A stretch of DNA of 64,000 bases, from positions 751,503 through 815,502 of the forward strand of contig NC_085080.1 in the NCBI RefSeq assembly GCF_963662255.1, given 5' to 3'. The stretch's first letter is position 1, and every line of letters starts with the position of its first letter. This document shows, piece after piece, positions 41,901 to 53,900 of the stretch. The DNA comes from Cinclus cinclus (Eukaryota > Chordata > Aves > Passeriformes > Cinclidae). Under the pieces are notes generated by a model. That model was not told where the DNA came from and did no database searches. It saw only the letters and a list, made by a program, of their open reading frames with translations. A program made the position numbers and the translations under genes.

Positions 41901-44900
41901 TCGATAAATAAATCAATCCATATAACCATAAATATATAAATTATATAAACTTATATAAATATACAGGGATAAACACAGAACTACATAAATTTTTATAAAT
42001 ATCTAAATAAAGCCGGATCAAGAGATATAAAATAAAAATAATTGCAGATAAATAAAAAATACACGGGGATATAAATAAATATAAATAAATTTATAAAAAA
42101 TACATACAAATATATCTTGATTTATATAAATATATATATGGATGTTTATGGATATAAGTATAAATATTCAATTTTACTGGAATTTCATTTAATTATAATT
42201 GAAGGGAATTTTTCCCATAATTTGGAATTTTTTCCCCATAATTTGGAATTTTTTCCCCATAATTTGGAATTTTCCCCATAATTTGGAATTCTTCCCATAA
42301 GTTGGAATTTTTCCATAATTTGGAATTTTTCCATAATTTGGAATTTTTTCCCATAATCTGGAATTTTTCCCATAATTTGGAATTTTTTCCCCATAACTTG
42401 GAATATTTCCAGAATTTGGAATTTTCCCATAATTTGGCATTCTTCCCATAATTTGGAATTTTTTCCCCATAACTTGGAATATTTCCATAATTTGGAATTT
42501 TCCCATAATTTGGAACATTTCCATAATTTGGAATTTTTTCCCCATAATTTGGAATTTTCCCATAATTTGGAATTTTTCCATAATTTGGAATTTTTTCCCA
42601 TAATCTGGAATTTTTCCCATAATTTGGAATTTTTTCCCCATAACTTGGAATATTTCCAGAATTTGGAATTTTCCCATAATTTGGCATTCTTCCCATAATT
42701 TGGAATTTTTTCCCCATAACTTGGAATATTTCCATAATTTGGAATTTTCCCATAATTTGGAACGTTTCCATAATTTCGAATTTTTTCCCCATAATTTGGA
42801 ATTTTTTCCCATAATTTGGAATTTTTCCATAATTTGGAATTTTTTCCCATAATCTGGAATTTTTCCCATAATTTGGAATTTTTTCCCCATAACTTGGAAT
42901 ATTTCCATAATTTGGAATTTTCCCATAATTTGGAATTCTTCCCATAATTTGGAATTTTTCCCCATAATTTGGAATTTTTCCCCCATAATTTGGAATTTTT
43001 CCATAATTTGGAAATTTTTCCATAATTTGGAATTCTTCTCATAATTTGGAACGTTTCCATAATTTGGAATTTTTCCCCACAATTTGGAATTTTCCCACAA
43101 TTTTGAATTTTCCCATAATTTGGAATTTTTTCCCCATAATTTGGAATTTTTCCCCATAATTTGGAATTTTCCCCCATAATTTGGAATTTTTTCCCCATAA
43201 GTTGGAATTTCCCCATAATTTGGAATTCTTCCCATAATTTGGAACTTTTCCATAATTTGGAATTTTTCTCATAATTTGGAATTTCCCCATAATTTGGAAT
43301 TTTTTCCCATAAGTTGGAATTTTTCCATAATTTGGAATTTTTTCCCCATAATTTGGAATTTTTCCATAATTTGGAATTCTTCCCATAATTTGGAATTTTC
43401 CCATAATTTGGAATTTTTCCATAATTTGGAATTTTTTCCCATAATCTGGAATTTTTCCCATAATTTGGAATTTTTTCCCCATAACTTGGAATATTTCCAT
43501 AATTTGGAATTTTCCCATAATTTGGAATTTTTCCATAATTTCGAATTTTTTCCCCATAATTTGGAATTTTTTCCCATAATTTGGAATTTTTCCATAATTT
43601 GGAATTCTTCCCATAATTTGGAATTTTTCCATAATTTCGAATTTTTTCCCCATAATTTGGAATTTTTCCCATAATTTGGAATTTTTCAATAATTTGGATT
43701 TTTTTCCCATAATTTGGAAATTTTTACATAATTTGTTATTTTTCCCCATAATTTGGAATTTTTCCCCATAATTTGGAATTTTTTCCCCATAATTTGGAAT
43801 TTTTCCATAATTTGGAATTTTCCCATAATTTGGAATTTTTCCATAATTTCGAATTTTTTCCCCATAATTTGGAATTTTTCCCATAATTTGGAATTTTTTC
43901 CCCATAATTTGGAATTCTTCCCATAATTTGGAATTTTTTCCCATAATTTGGAACTTTTCTATAATTTGGAATTTTTCCCCATAACTTGGAATTTTTTCCC
44001 CGTAATTTGGAATTTTTCCGATAATTTGGAATTTTTCCATAATTTGGAATTTTTTCCCCATAATTTGGAATTTTTCCATAATTTGGAATTTTACCCGTAA
44101 TTTGGATTTTTTTCCCATAATTTGGAAATTTTTCCCATAATTTGGAATTTTTTCCCCATAATTTGGAATTTTTCCCATAATTTGGAACTTTCCCATAATT
44201 TGTAATTTTTCCCCATAATTTCTATTTTTTCCCCCATAATTTCTATTTTTCCCCCATAATTTGTATTTTTCAATCCCATAATTTCTATTTTTTCAATCCC
44301 ATAATTTATATTTTTTCCATCCCATAATTTCTATTTTCCAATCCCATAATTTCTATTTTTCCCCCATAATTTATATTTTTTCCATCACATAATTTCTATT
44401 ATTTTTTCCATCCCATAATTTCTATTATTGTTCCCATCCCATAATTTCTATTTTTCCATCCCATAATTTCTATTTTTCAATCCCATAATTTCTATTATTG
44501 TTCCCATCCCATGATAGTTTCTGTTTATTTTCCCATCCCATAATAATTTCTGTTATTGTTTCTATCCCATAATTTATTTCTATTATCCATCCCATAATTT
44601 ATTTCTTTTTGTTCCCATCCCATAATAGTTTCTGTTTATTTTCCCATCCCATAATAATTTCTGTTATTGTTCCCATCCCATAATTTCTATTATTTTTTCC
44701 ATCCCATAATAATCTCTATTACTGTTTCCATCCCATAATTTCTATTATTGTTTCCATCCCATAATTTATTTCTATTATTTTTCCCATCCCATAATTTCTG
44801 TTATTGTTTCCATCCCATAATTTATTTCTGTTATCCATCCCATAATAATCTCTGTTATTGTTCCCGTCCCATAATTTCTATTATTGTTCCCATCCCATAA

Positions 44901-47900
44901 TAATTAATCTCTGTTATTGTTTCCATCCCATAATTTCTATTTTTCTATCCCATAATTTCTATTATTGTTCCCATCCCATAATAATTAATCTCTGTTATTG
45001 TTTCCATCCCATAATTTCTATTTTTCTATCCCATAATTTCTATTATTGTTCCCATCCCATAATAATTAATCTCTGTTATTGTTTCCATCCCATAATTTCT
45101 ATTTTTCTATCCCATAATTTCTATTATTGTTCCCATCCCATAATTTATTTCTGTTATTGTATCCATCCCATAATCTCTGTTATTGTTCCCATCCCATAAT
45201 AATCAATCTCTGTTCCTGTTCCCATCCCATAATAATCAATCAATCTAGCTCTGTTCCTGTACCCCATCCCATAATAATTTACGTTTCCGTTTATGTCCCC
45301 GCCCCCCATAATAATCGCTGTTGCTGTATCCCATCCCATAATAATTTCCGTTTCCGTTTATGTCCCCGCCCCCATAATAATCTCTATTCCTGTTCCCATC
45401 CCATAATAATCTCTGTTCCTGTTCCCATCCCATAATAATTTCCGTTTCCGTTTATGTCCCCGCCCCCTCCCATAATAATCTCTGTTCCTGTATCCCATCC
45501 CATAATAATCGCTGTTCCTGTTCCCATCCCATAATAATTTCCGTTTCCGTTTATGTCCCCGCCCCCCCCATAATAATCTCTGTTCCTGTATCCCATCCCA
45601 TAATAATTTCCGTTTCCCTTTATGTCCCCGCCCCATCTCATAATAATCTGTTCCTGTTCCCATCCCATAATAATTTCCGTTTCCGTTTATGTCCCCGCCC
45701 CCATAATAATCTCTATTCCTGTTCCCATCCCATAATAATCTCTGTTCCTGTTCCCATCCCATAATAATTTCCGTTTCCGTTTATGTCCCCGCCCCCTCCC
45801 ATAATAATCTCTGTTCCTGTATCCCATCCCATAATAATCGCTGTTGCTTTATCCCATCCCATAATAATTTCCGTTTCCGTTTGTGTCCCCGCCCCCTCAC
45901 CCGGCCCAGCAGAAGCCCCTCCCAGTTGCAGTTGGCAAAGGGCAGAATTTCCCTCTCCAGGTCGAAATATTTCTTCTTGCAGCGCACGCTCAGGTGGTAG
46001 AGCAGCAGGTGAGCCACGTCCACCCTGGGGGGACAGCGGGAAACTGGGGTGAAAAACGGGGAAAATGGGAAAAGTGGGGAAATGGGAAAAATGGGAAAAT
46101 GGGAAAAGTGGGGAAAATGGGAAAAATGGGGGAAATGGGGAAAATGGGGGGGAAATGGGGGATGGAGGGTAGAGCAGCAGGTGAGCCACGTCCACCCTGG
46201 GGGGACAGCGGGAAACTGGGGTGAAAAACGGGGAAAAGGGGAAAAGTGGGGAAATGGGAAAAATGGGGAAATGGGAAAAGTGGGGAAAATGGGAAAAATG
46301 GGGGAAATGGGGAAAATGGGGGGGAAATGGGGGATGGAGGGTAGAGCAGCAGGTGAGCCACGTCCACCCTGGGGGGACAGCGGGAAACTGGGGTGAAAAA
46401 CGGGGAAAATGGGAAAAGTGGGGGAAAATGGGGAAAACGGGAAAATGGGAAAATGGGAAAAATGGGAAAATGGGAAAAATGGGGGAAATGGGGGGGAAAT
46501 GGGGGGGAAATGGGGGATGGAGGATAGAGCAGCAGGTGAGCCACGTCCACCCTGGGGGGACAGCGGGAAACTGGGGTGAAAAACGGGGAAAATGGGAAAA
46601 GTGGGGAAATGGGAAAAATGGGAAAATGGGAAAAATGGGAAAAATGGGAAAAATGGGAAAATGGGAAAAATGGGGGAAATGGGGGATGGAGGGTAGAGCA
46701 GCAGGTGAGCCACGTCCACCCTGGGGGGACAGCGGGAAATTGGGGTGAAAAACGGGGAAAATGGGAAAAGTGGGAAAAATGGGAAAAATGGGGGAAATGG
46801 GAAAAGTGGGGAAAATGGGAAAAATGGGGGAAATGGGGAAAATGGGGGGGAAATGGGGGATGGAGGGTAGAGCAGCAGGTGAGCCACGTCCACCCTGGGG
46901 GGACAGCGGGAAACTGGGGTGAAAAACGGGGAAAATGGGAAAAGTGGGGAAATGGGAAAAATGGGGAAATGGGAAAAGTGGGGAAAATGGGAAAAATGGG
47001 GGAAATGGGGAAAATGGGGGGGAAATGGGGGATGGAGGGTAGAGCAGCAGGTGAGCCACGTCCACCCTGGGGGGACAGCGGGAAACTGGGGTGAAAAACG
47101 GGGAAAATGGGAAAAGTGGGGAAATGGGAAAAGTGGGGAAAATGGGAAAAATGGGGAAAATGGGAAAAATGGGGGAAATGGGGGGGAAATGGGGGATGGA
47201 GGGTAGAGCAGCAGGTGAGCCACGTCCACCCTGGGGGGACAGCGGGAAACTGGGGTGAAAAACGGGGAAAATGGGAAAAGTGGGGAAATGGGAAAAGTGG
47301 GGAAAATGGGAAAAGTGGGGAAAATGGGGGGGAAATGGGGGATGGAGGGTAGAGCAGCAGGTGAGCCACGTCCACCCTGGGGGGACAGCGGGAAACTGGG
47401 GTGAAAAACGGGGAAAATGGGAAAAGTGGGGAAAATGGGAAAAATGGAGAAAATGGGGAAAATGGGAAAATGGTAAAAATAGGGGAAAATGGGAAAAATG
47501 GGGAAAATGGGAAAAGTGGGGAAAACTGGGGTAAAATGGGGGGAAGTGGGGGGGAAATGGGAAAAAATGGGGTGAAATAAAAATGGGGATGGAGGCTTTG
47601 GGGTGATCTGGATTGGAGAGAAATTGGGGTGGAAAATGGGGAAAATGGAAAACTGAAAAAAAATGGGGGGAAAATGGGGAAAATCTTTTTTGTTTGGTTT
47701 TTTTTGGGTGTTTTGGGCTGTTTTGGGGTGGTTTTGGGACGGTTTTGGGGTGGTTTTAGGATGGTTTTGTGGTGGTTTTGTCTGGATCTTTGGGTGTTTT
47801 TTGGGTCGTTTTGGGGTGTTTTTTGGGCTGGCTTTGAGGTGGTTTTTGGGTGATTTTTTGGGTATTTTTGGTGTTTTTGGGGAGCCCCCTCACCAGCGCA

Positions 47901-50900
47901 GCGGGAGCCTCCGCACGCTCTCGGCTCCGCCCCGGCAGACGCTGCACTCGAAGATGTAAAACCTGCAAAGGAGCCCCAAAATCACCCCAAAATCACCCCA
48001 AAATCACCCCAAAATCACCCCAAAATCATCCCAAAATCGCCCCAAAATCACCCCAAAATCACCCCAAAATCACCCCAAAATCATCCCAAAATCACCCCAA
48101 AATCGCCCCAAAATCATCCCAAAATCACCCCAAAATCACCCCAAAATCGCCCCAAAATCACCCCAAAATCACCCCAAAATCATCCCAAAATCACCCCAAA
48201 ATCGCCCCAAAATCATCCCAAAATCCCCCCAAAATCGCCCCAAAATCCCCCCAAAATCCCCCCAAAATCATCCCAAAACCCCCCAAAATCATCCCAAAGT
48301 CATCCCAAAATCACCCCAAAATCGCCCCAAAATCTCCCCAAAATCACCCCAAAATCCCCCCAAAATACACCCAAAATCCCCCCAAAATCCCCCCAAAATA
48401 CACCCAAAATCCCCCCAAAATCGCCCCAAAATCACCCCAAAATCGCCCCAAAATCACCCCAAAATCACCCCAAAATCACCCCAAAATCATCCCAAAGTCA
48501 TCCCAAAATCACCCCAAAGTCATCCCAAAATCATCCCAAAATCACCCCAAAGTCATCCCAAAATCATCCCAAAATCGCCCCAAAATCTCCCCAAAATCAT
48601 CCCAAAATCATCCCAAAATCACCCCAAAATCACCCCAAAGTCATCCCAAAATCATCCCAAAATCACCCCAAAGTCATCCCAAAATCATCCCAAAATCACC
48701 CCAAAGTCATCCCAAAATCATCCCAAAATCGCCCCAAAATCTCCCCAAAATCATCCCAAAATCATCCCAAAATCACCCCAAAATCACCCCAAAGTCATCC
48801 CAAAATCATCCCAAAATCGCCCCAAAATCTCCCCAAAATCATCCCAAAATCACCCCAAAATCACCCCAAAGTCATCCCAAAATCATCCCAAAATCGCCCC
48901 AAAATCTCCCCAAAATCACCCCAAAATCATCCCAAAATCGCCCCAAAATCGCCCCAAAATCACCCCAAAATCATCCCAAAATCCCCCCAAAATCACCCCA
49001 AAATCATCCCAAAATCACCCCAAAATCACCCCAAAAAATGAGGAAATCCTCCAAAACACCTTAAAATAATGGGAAAAAATCCCAAAACACACCAAAAATA
49101 ATGGGGAAAAAAATTCCCAAAATAACCCCAAAAAATGGGAAAAAATCCCAAAAAAACCCCAAAATAATGGGAAAAATCCCCTAAAAAAACCCCAAAAACT
49201 TTGGGAATAAGATCCCGAAAACCACCAAAAATAATGGGGAAAAAGTCCCCTAAAAACACCAAAATAACGGGAAAAAAAAAACCAAAATCACCCCAAAATA
49301 ATGGGAAAAATCCCAAGAAAAGCCACCAAAAAATAAAGGGGAAAATCCCCTAAAAACACCAAAAATAATGGGAAAAAAATCCTCCAAAAAACCCAAAGAA
49401 ATGGGAAAAAATCCCGAAAAGACACAAAATAATGGGGGGAAAAAATCCCAAAAATCCACCAAAAATAATGGGGAAAATCCTCTGAAAACCCCCAAATAAT
49501 GGGAAATAAATCCCCCCAAAAAAAACCCAAAAAAATGGGAAAAATCCCCTAAAACAACAAAAAAATGGGAATAAAATCCCAAAAACCATAAAAAATAATG
49601 GGAATAAAATCCCAAAAACCACCAAAAATAATGGGGAAAAATCCCCTAAAACAACAAAAAAATGGGAATAAAATCCCAAAAACCATAAAAAATAATGGGA
49701 ATAAAATCCCAAAACCCACCAAAAATAATGGGGAAAAAATCCCAATAATCACCAAAAATGAGAAAAAAATCCCCCAAAACCCCCAAAGTAACAGGAAAAA
49801 ATCCCCCCAAAAAAACCCCCCAAAATATTTGGAAAAAAAAAATCCCAAAAACCCCCAAAATAAAGGGAAAAAAATCCCAAAAAAACCCCAAAATAAAGGG
49901 AAAAAAATCCCAAAAAAAACCCAAAATAAAGGGAAAAAAATCCCAAAAAAATCCAAAATAAAAGGAAAAAAAATCCCAAAAAACCCCGAAATAACGGGAA
50001 AAAAAATCCCAAAAAAACCCCAAAATAAAGGGAAAAAAATCCCAAAAAACCCCAAAACAAAGGGAAAAAAATCCCAAAAAAACCCAAAACAAAGGGAAAA
50101 AAATCCCAAAAAAACCCAAAATAAAGGCAAAAAAATCCCCAAAAAAGCCCAAAATAACGGGAAAAAAAATTCCAAAAAAACCCCAAAATAAAGGGAAAAA
50201 AATCCCAAAAAAACCCAAAATAAAGGCAAAAAAATCCCCAAAAAAACCCAAAATAAAAGGAAAAAAAATCCCCAAAAAAACCCCGAAATAACGGGAAAAA
50301 AAATCCCAAAAAAACCCCAAAATAAAGGGAAAAAAATCCCGGAAAGACCCAAAATAACGGGATAAAAATCCCGGAAAGACCCAAAATAACGGCGGGGGGG
50401 GGGGGGGGGGAAGAATCCCAAATTTTGGGAAAATCCCCGAAATCTTGGGGAGATTGCCCCAAAAAAGCCCCCAAAGCCGCGGGGCGCCTCACCTGTCCCC
50501 GTAGAGCAGCGGCTGGGACAGGCACTGGGTGCAGGCCTCGTGGAACCACTGGGAGCACTGGGAGCACTGGAGCATCTTCAGGTTCCAGCTGGGCACGGAA
50601 ATTTGGGAATTTTGGGGGAATTTTGGGGGAATTTTGGGGGAATTTAGGGAATTTAGGGGGAATTTTGGGGAAATTCTGGGGGGATTTGGGGAGGTTTTGG
50701 GGGAACGATTTGGGATTTTTGGGGAGCACTGGGAGCACTGGGAGCACTGGAGCATCTTCAGGTTCCAGCTGGGCACGGAAATTCGGGAATTTTGGGGGAA
50801 TTTTGGGGGAATTTTGGGAATTTAGGGGGAAATTTGGGGAAATTCTGGGGGGATTTGGGGAGGTTTTGGGGGAACGATTTGGGATTTTTGGGGAGCACTG

Positions 50901-53900
50901 GGAGCACTGGGAGCACTGGAGCATCTTCAGGTTCCAGCTGGGGATGGAAATTTGGGAATTTTGGGGGAATTTTGGGGGAATTTTGGGAATTTAGGGGGAA
51001 TTTTGGGGGAGTTTGGGGAAATTCTGGGGGGATTTGGGGAAATTCTGGGGGGAACGATTTGGGATTTTTGGGGAGCACTGGGAGCACTGGGAGCACTGGA
51101 GCATCTTCAGGTTCCAGCTGGGCACGGAAATTTGGGAATTTTGGGGGAATTTTGGGGGAATTTTGGGAATTTAGGGGGAATTTTGGGGAAATTCTGGGGG
51201 CATTTGGGGAGGGTTGGGGGGAACGATTTGGGATTTTTGGGGGGCACTGGGAGCACTGGGAGCACTGGGAGCTGCTCCAGGTTCCAGCTGGGGATGGAAA
51301 GTCGAGAATTTTGGGAATTTCTGGGAATTTTGGGGGAATTTTAGGTGGTATTTGGGACTTTTGGGCTTTATAGGGAAAGTTTTGGGGATGTTTTTGGGCT
51401 TTTCTGAGCGGAGTTTTTGGGTGAATTTAAGACTTTTTTTTCCTTTTTTTTTTTAGGAATGTCTGACTTTTTTTCGGAATTTCAGGAATTTGAGGAATTT
51501 CGGGAATTTTGGGTCCCCACAGCAGCAGGGGCAGCACTGGAGGTTGTGCAGGTGGGGAATTTGGGGCGGATTTTGGGGTTTCGGGGCCGTTTTTGGTTCA
51601 TTTGAGCCGGGAGTTTTTTGGGGGTTTTTTTTGGGAATTCCGGGATTTTTTTTTGGGAATTTCGGGAACGTTACTCGCTGCCCAGGCTCCCTGCGGTAGC
51701 AGCCCTGGAGGTTGTGCAGGTGGAGAATTTGGGGCGGATTTTGGAGTTTCGGGGACGGTTTCGGGGCCGTTTTTCGGGTTCCCTCGGAGGGGATTCTTTT
51801 GGGAATTCCGGGATTTCTCCGGGAATTCCCGGATTTTTGCCGGGAGCGCGACTCACTGTCCGGGCCCGCCGCAGTAGCAGTAGCAGTGCTGGAGGTTGTG
51901 CAGGTGCGGGGGGTCCCAGTCCAGGGCCCCGAGCGCGTACGGAAGAACCGACTTCATCCGGAGCATCGCCCGCGCCTGCGGGCCCCGCCGGAGAGCCCCG
52001 CCCCGCTGGGAAACCGGGAACGGGAACGTCGGGAACGGCGACGGCGACGGGAACGGCGGGGACGGGGACGGCGGGGACGGGAACGGTGGGAACGGGAACG
52101 GTGGGAACGGGGACGGCAGGAAGGGGAACGGGAACGTCGGGAACGGGGACGGGAACAGCAGGAACGGGGACGTAAGGAACGGGGACGGCAGGAAGGGGAA
52201 CGGGAACGTCGGGAACGGCGACGGCGACGGGAACGGCGGGAATGGGGATGGCGGGTATGGGGACGGGAACAGCGGGAACGGGGACGGTGGGAACAGGGAC
52301 GGCGACAGGAACGGCGGGGACGGGGACGGCGGGAACGGGAACGGTGGGAACGGGGACGGCAGGAACCGGAACGGCGGGAACGGGAACATCGGGAACGGTG
52401 ACAGCGACAGGAACGGCGGGAAAGGGGATGGCGGGAACAGCAGGAATGGGGACAGGAACGGCAGGAATGGGGACAACGGGAACGGGAATGGGAACAGCGG
52501 GAACGGGGATGGCGGGAACGGGGACGGGAACAGCGGGAATGGGAACGTGGGGAATAGGAACGGGAACAGCGGGAACGGGGATGGCGGGAACGGGGACGGC
52601 GGGAATGGGGATGGCGGGAATGTGGATGGCGGGAACGGGGACGGGAACAGCGGGAGTGGGAACATTGGGAATAGGAACAGGAAGAGCAGGAACAGGGACT
52701 GCAGGAATGGGAATGTCGGGAATAGGAACGGGAACAGCAGGAACAGGGACAGCGGGAACAGGAACATCGGGAACGGGAATGTCGGGAACGGGGATGGGAA
52801 CATCAGGAACGGGAACATTGGGAACGGGAACATTGGGGATGGGGACGGCGGGAATGGGAATGGGGACGGCGGGAACAGCAGGAATGGGAACATCAGGAAT
52901 AGGAACGGGAACGGCGGGAACGGGAGTGGGAACAGCAGGAATGGGGACGGCGGGAACAGGGATCGGCGGGAATGGGAATGAGAACGTGGGGAATGGGGAC
53001 ATTGGGAACAGCGGGAATGGGAACATTGGGAATAGGAACGGGGACGGCGGGAACAGGGATGGCGGGAATGGGAATGGGGACAGCAGGAACAGCAGGAATG
53101 GGAACATCGGGAATAGGAACGGGAACGGCGGAAATGGGAACAGCAGGAATGGGAATGGGGACAGCAGGAATGGGAACAGCAGGAACGGGAGCATCGGGAA
53201 TGGGGACAGAGGGAACGGGGACATTTGGAACGGGGACATTTGGAATGGGAACATCGGGAATGGGAACGTCGGGAATGAACACAACAACCGCCGGAGAGCC
53301 CCGCCCCACTGGGCAAATAAAACCCAGGAATAAACACCGGGAATTAACACTGGGAATGCCATTGGGAATTAATGGGGGAAAACCCTGGAAAACACCAGGA
53401 ATTACAGGAGGGAAAACCGGAAATTACGGGAAAAACCTGGGAATGACAGTGGGAATTCCAGTGGGAATCAACGGGAAAATCTGGGGGAAACACCAGGAAT
53501 GAACGGGAATTCCACCGGGAATTCCAGTGGGAATTAACGGGAATGGCACTGGGAATTCCAGCAGGAATTAATGGGAATTCCAATGGGAATTCCAGTGGGA
53601 ATTCATATGAAAACTTTGGGAACAAACAGGAAACGACCGGGAATGACACCGGGAACAAAGAATTCAGGATTGGGGCGACGGAAAATGGCGCCTGGACCCC
53701 AAAACTGGGAGTTGGGACCCCAAACATTGGGATTTCCACCCCAAAATTTGGGGGTTTGGATCCCAAAAATGGGATCAGGACAACAAAAAATGGGATGGAG
53801 ACTGCAAAAAATGGGATTTCCACCCAAAAAATTCAGTTTGGAGCCCAAAAAAACGGGATCGGAACCCCCAAAATGGAATGGGAACCCCCAGAAACTTGGG

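Noticed and set aside
42195..44200. Possible SRF CArG boxes in the CCATAATTTGG array
   Set aside because: The A/T stretch between CC and GG is seven bases, not the six required by CC(A/T)6GG.
46025..47400. Evenly spaced near-identical 60-70-base blocks separated by about 100 bases, like a CRISPR array
   Set aside because: The blocks match the adjacent PHF1 exon edge, the spacers are themselves low-complexity repeat, and the DNA is vertebrate.
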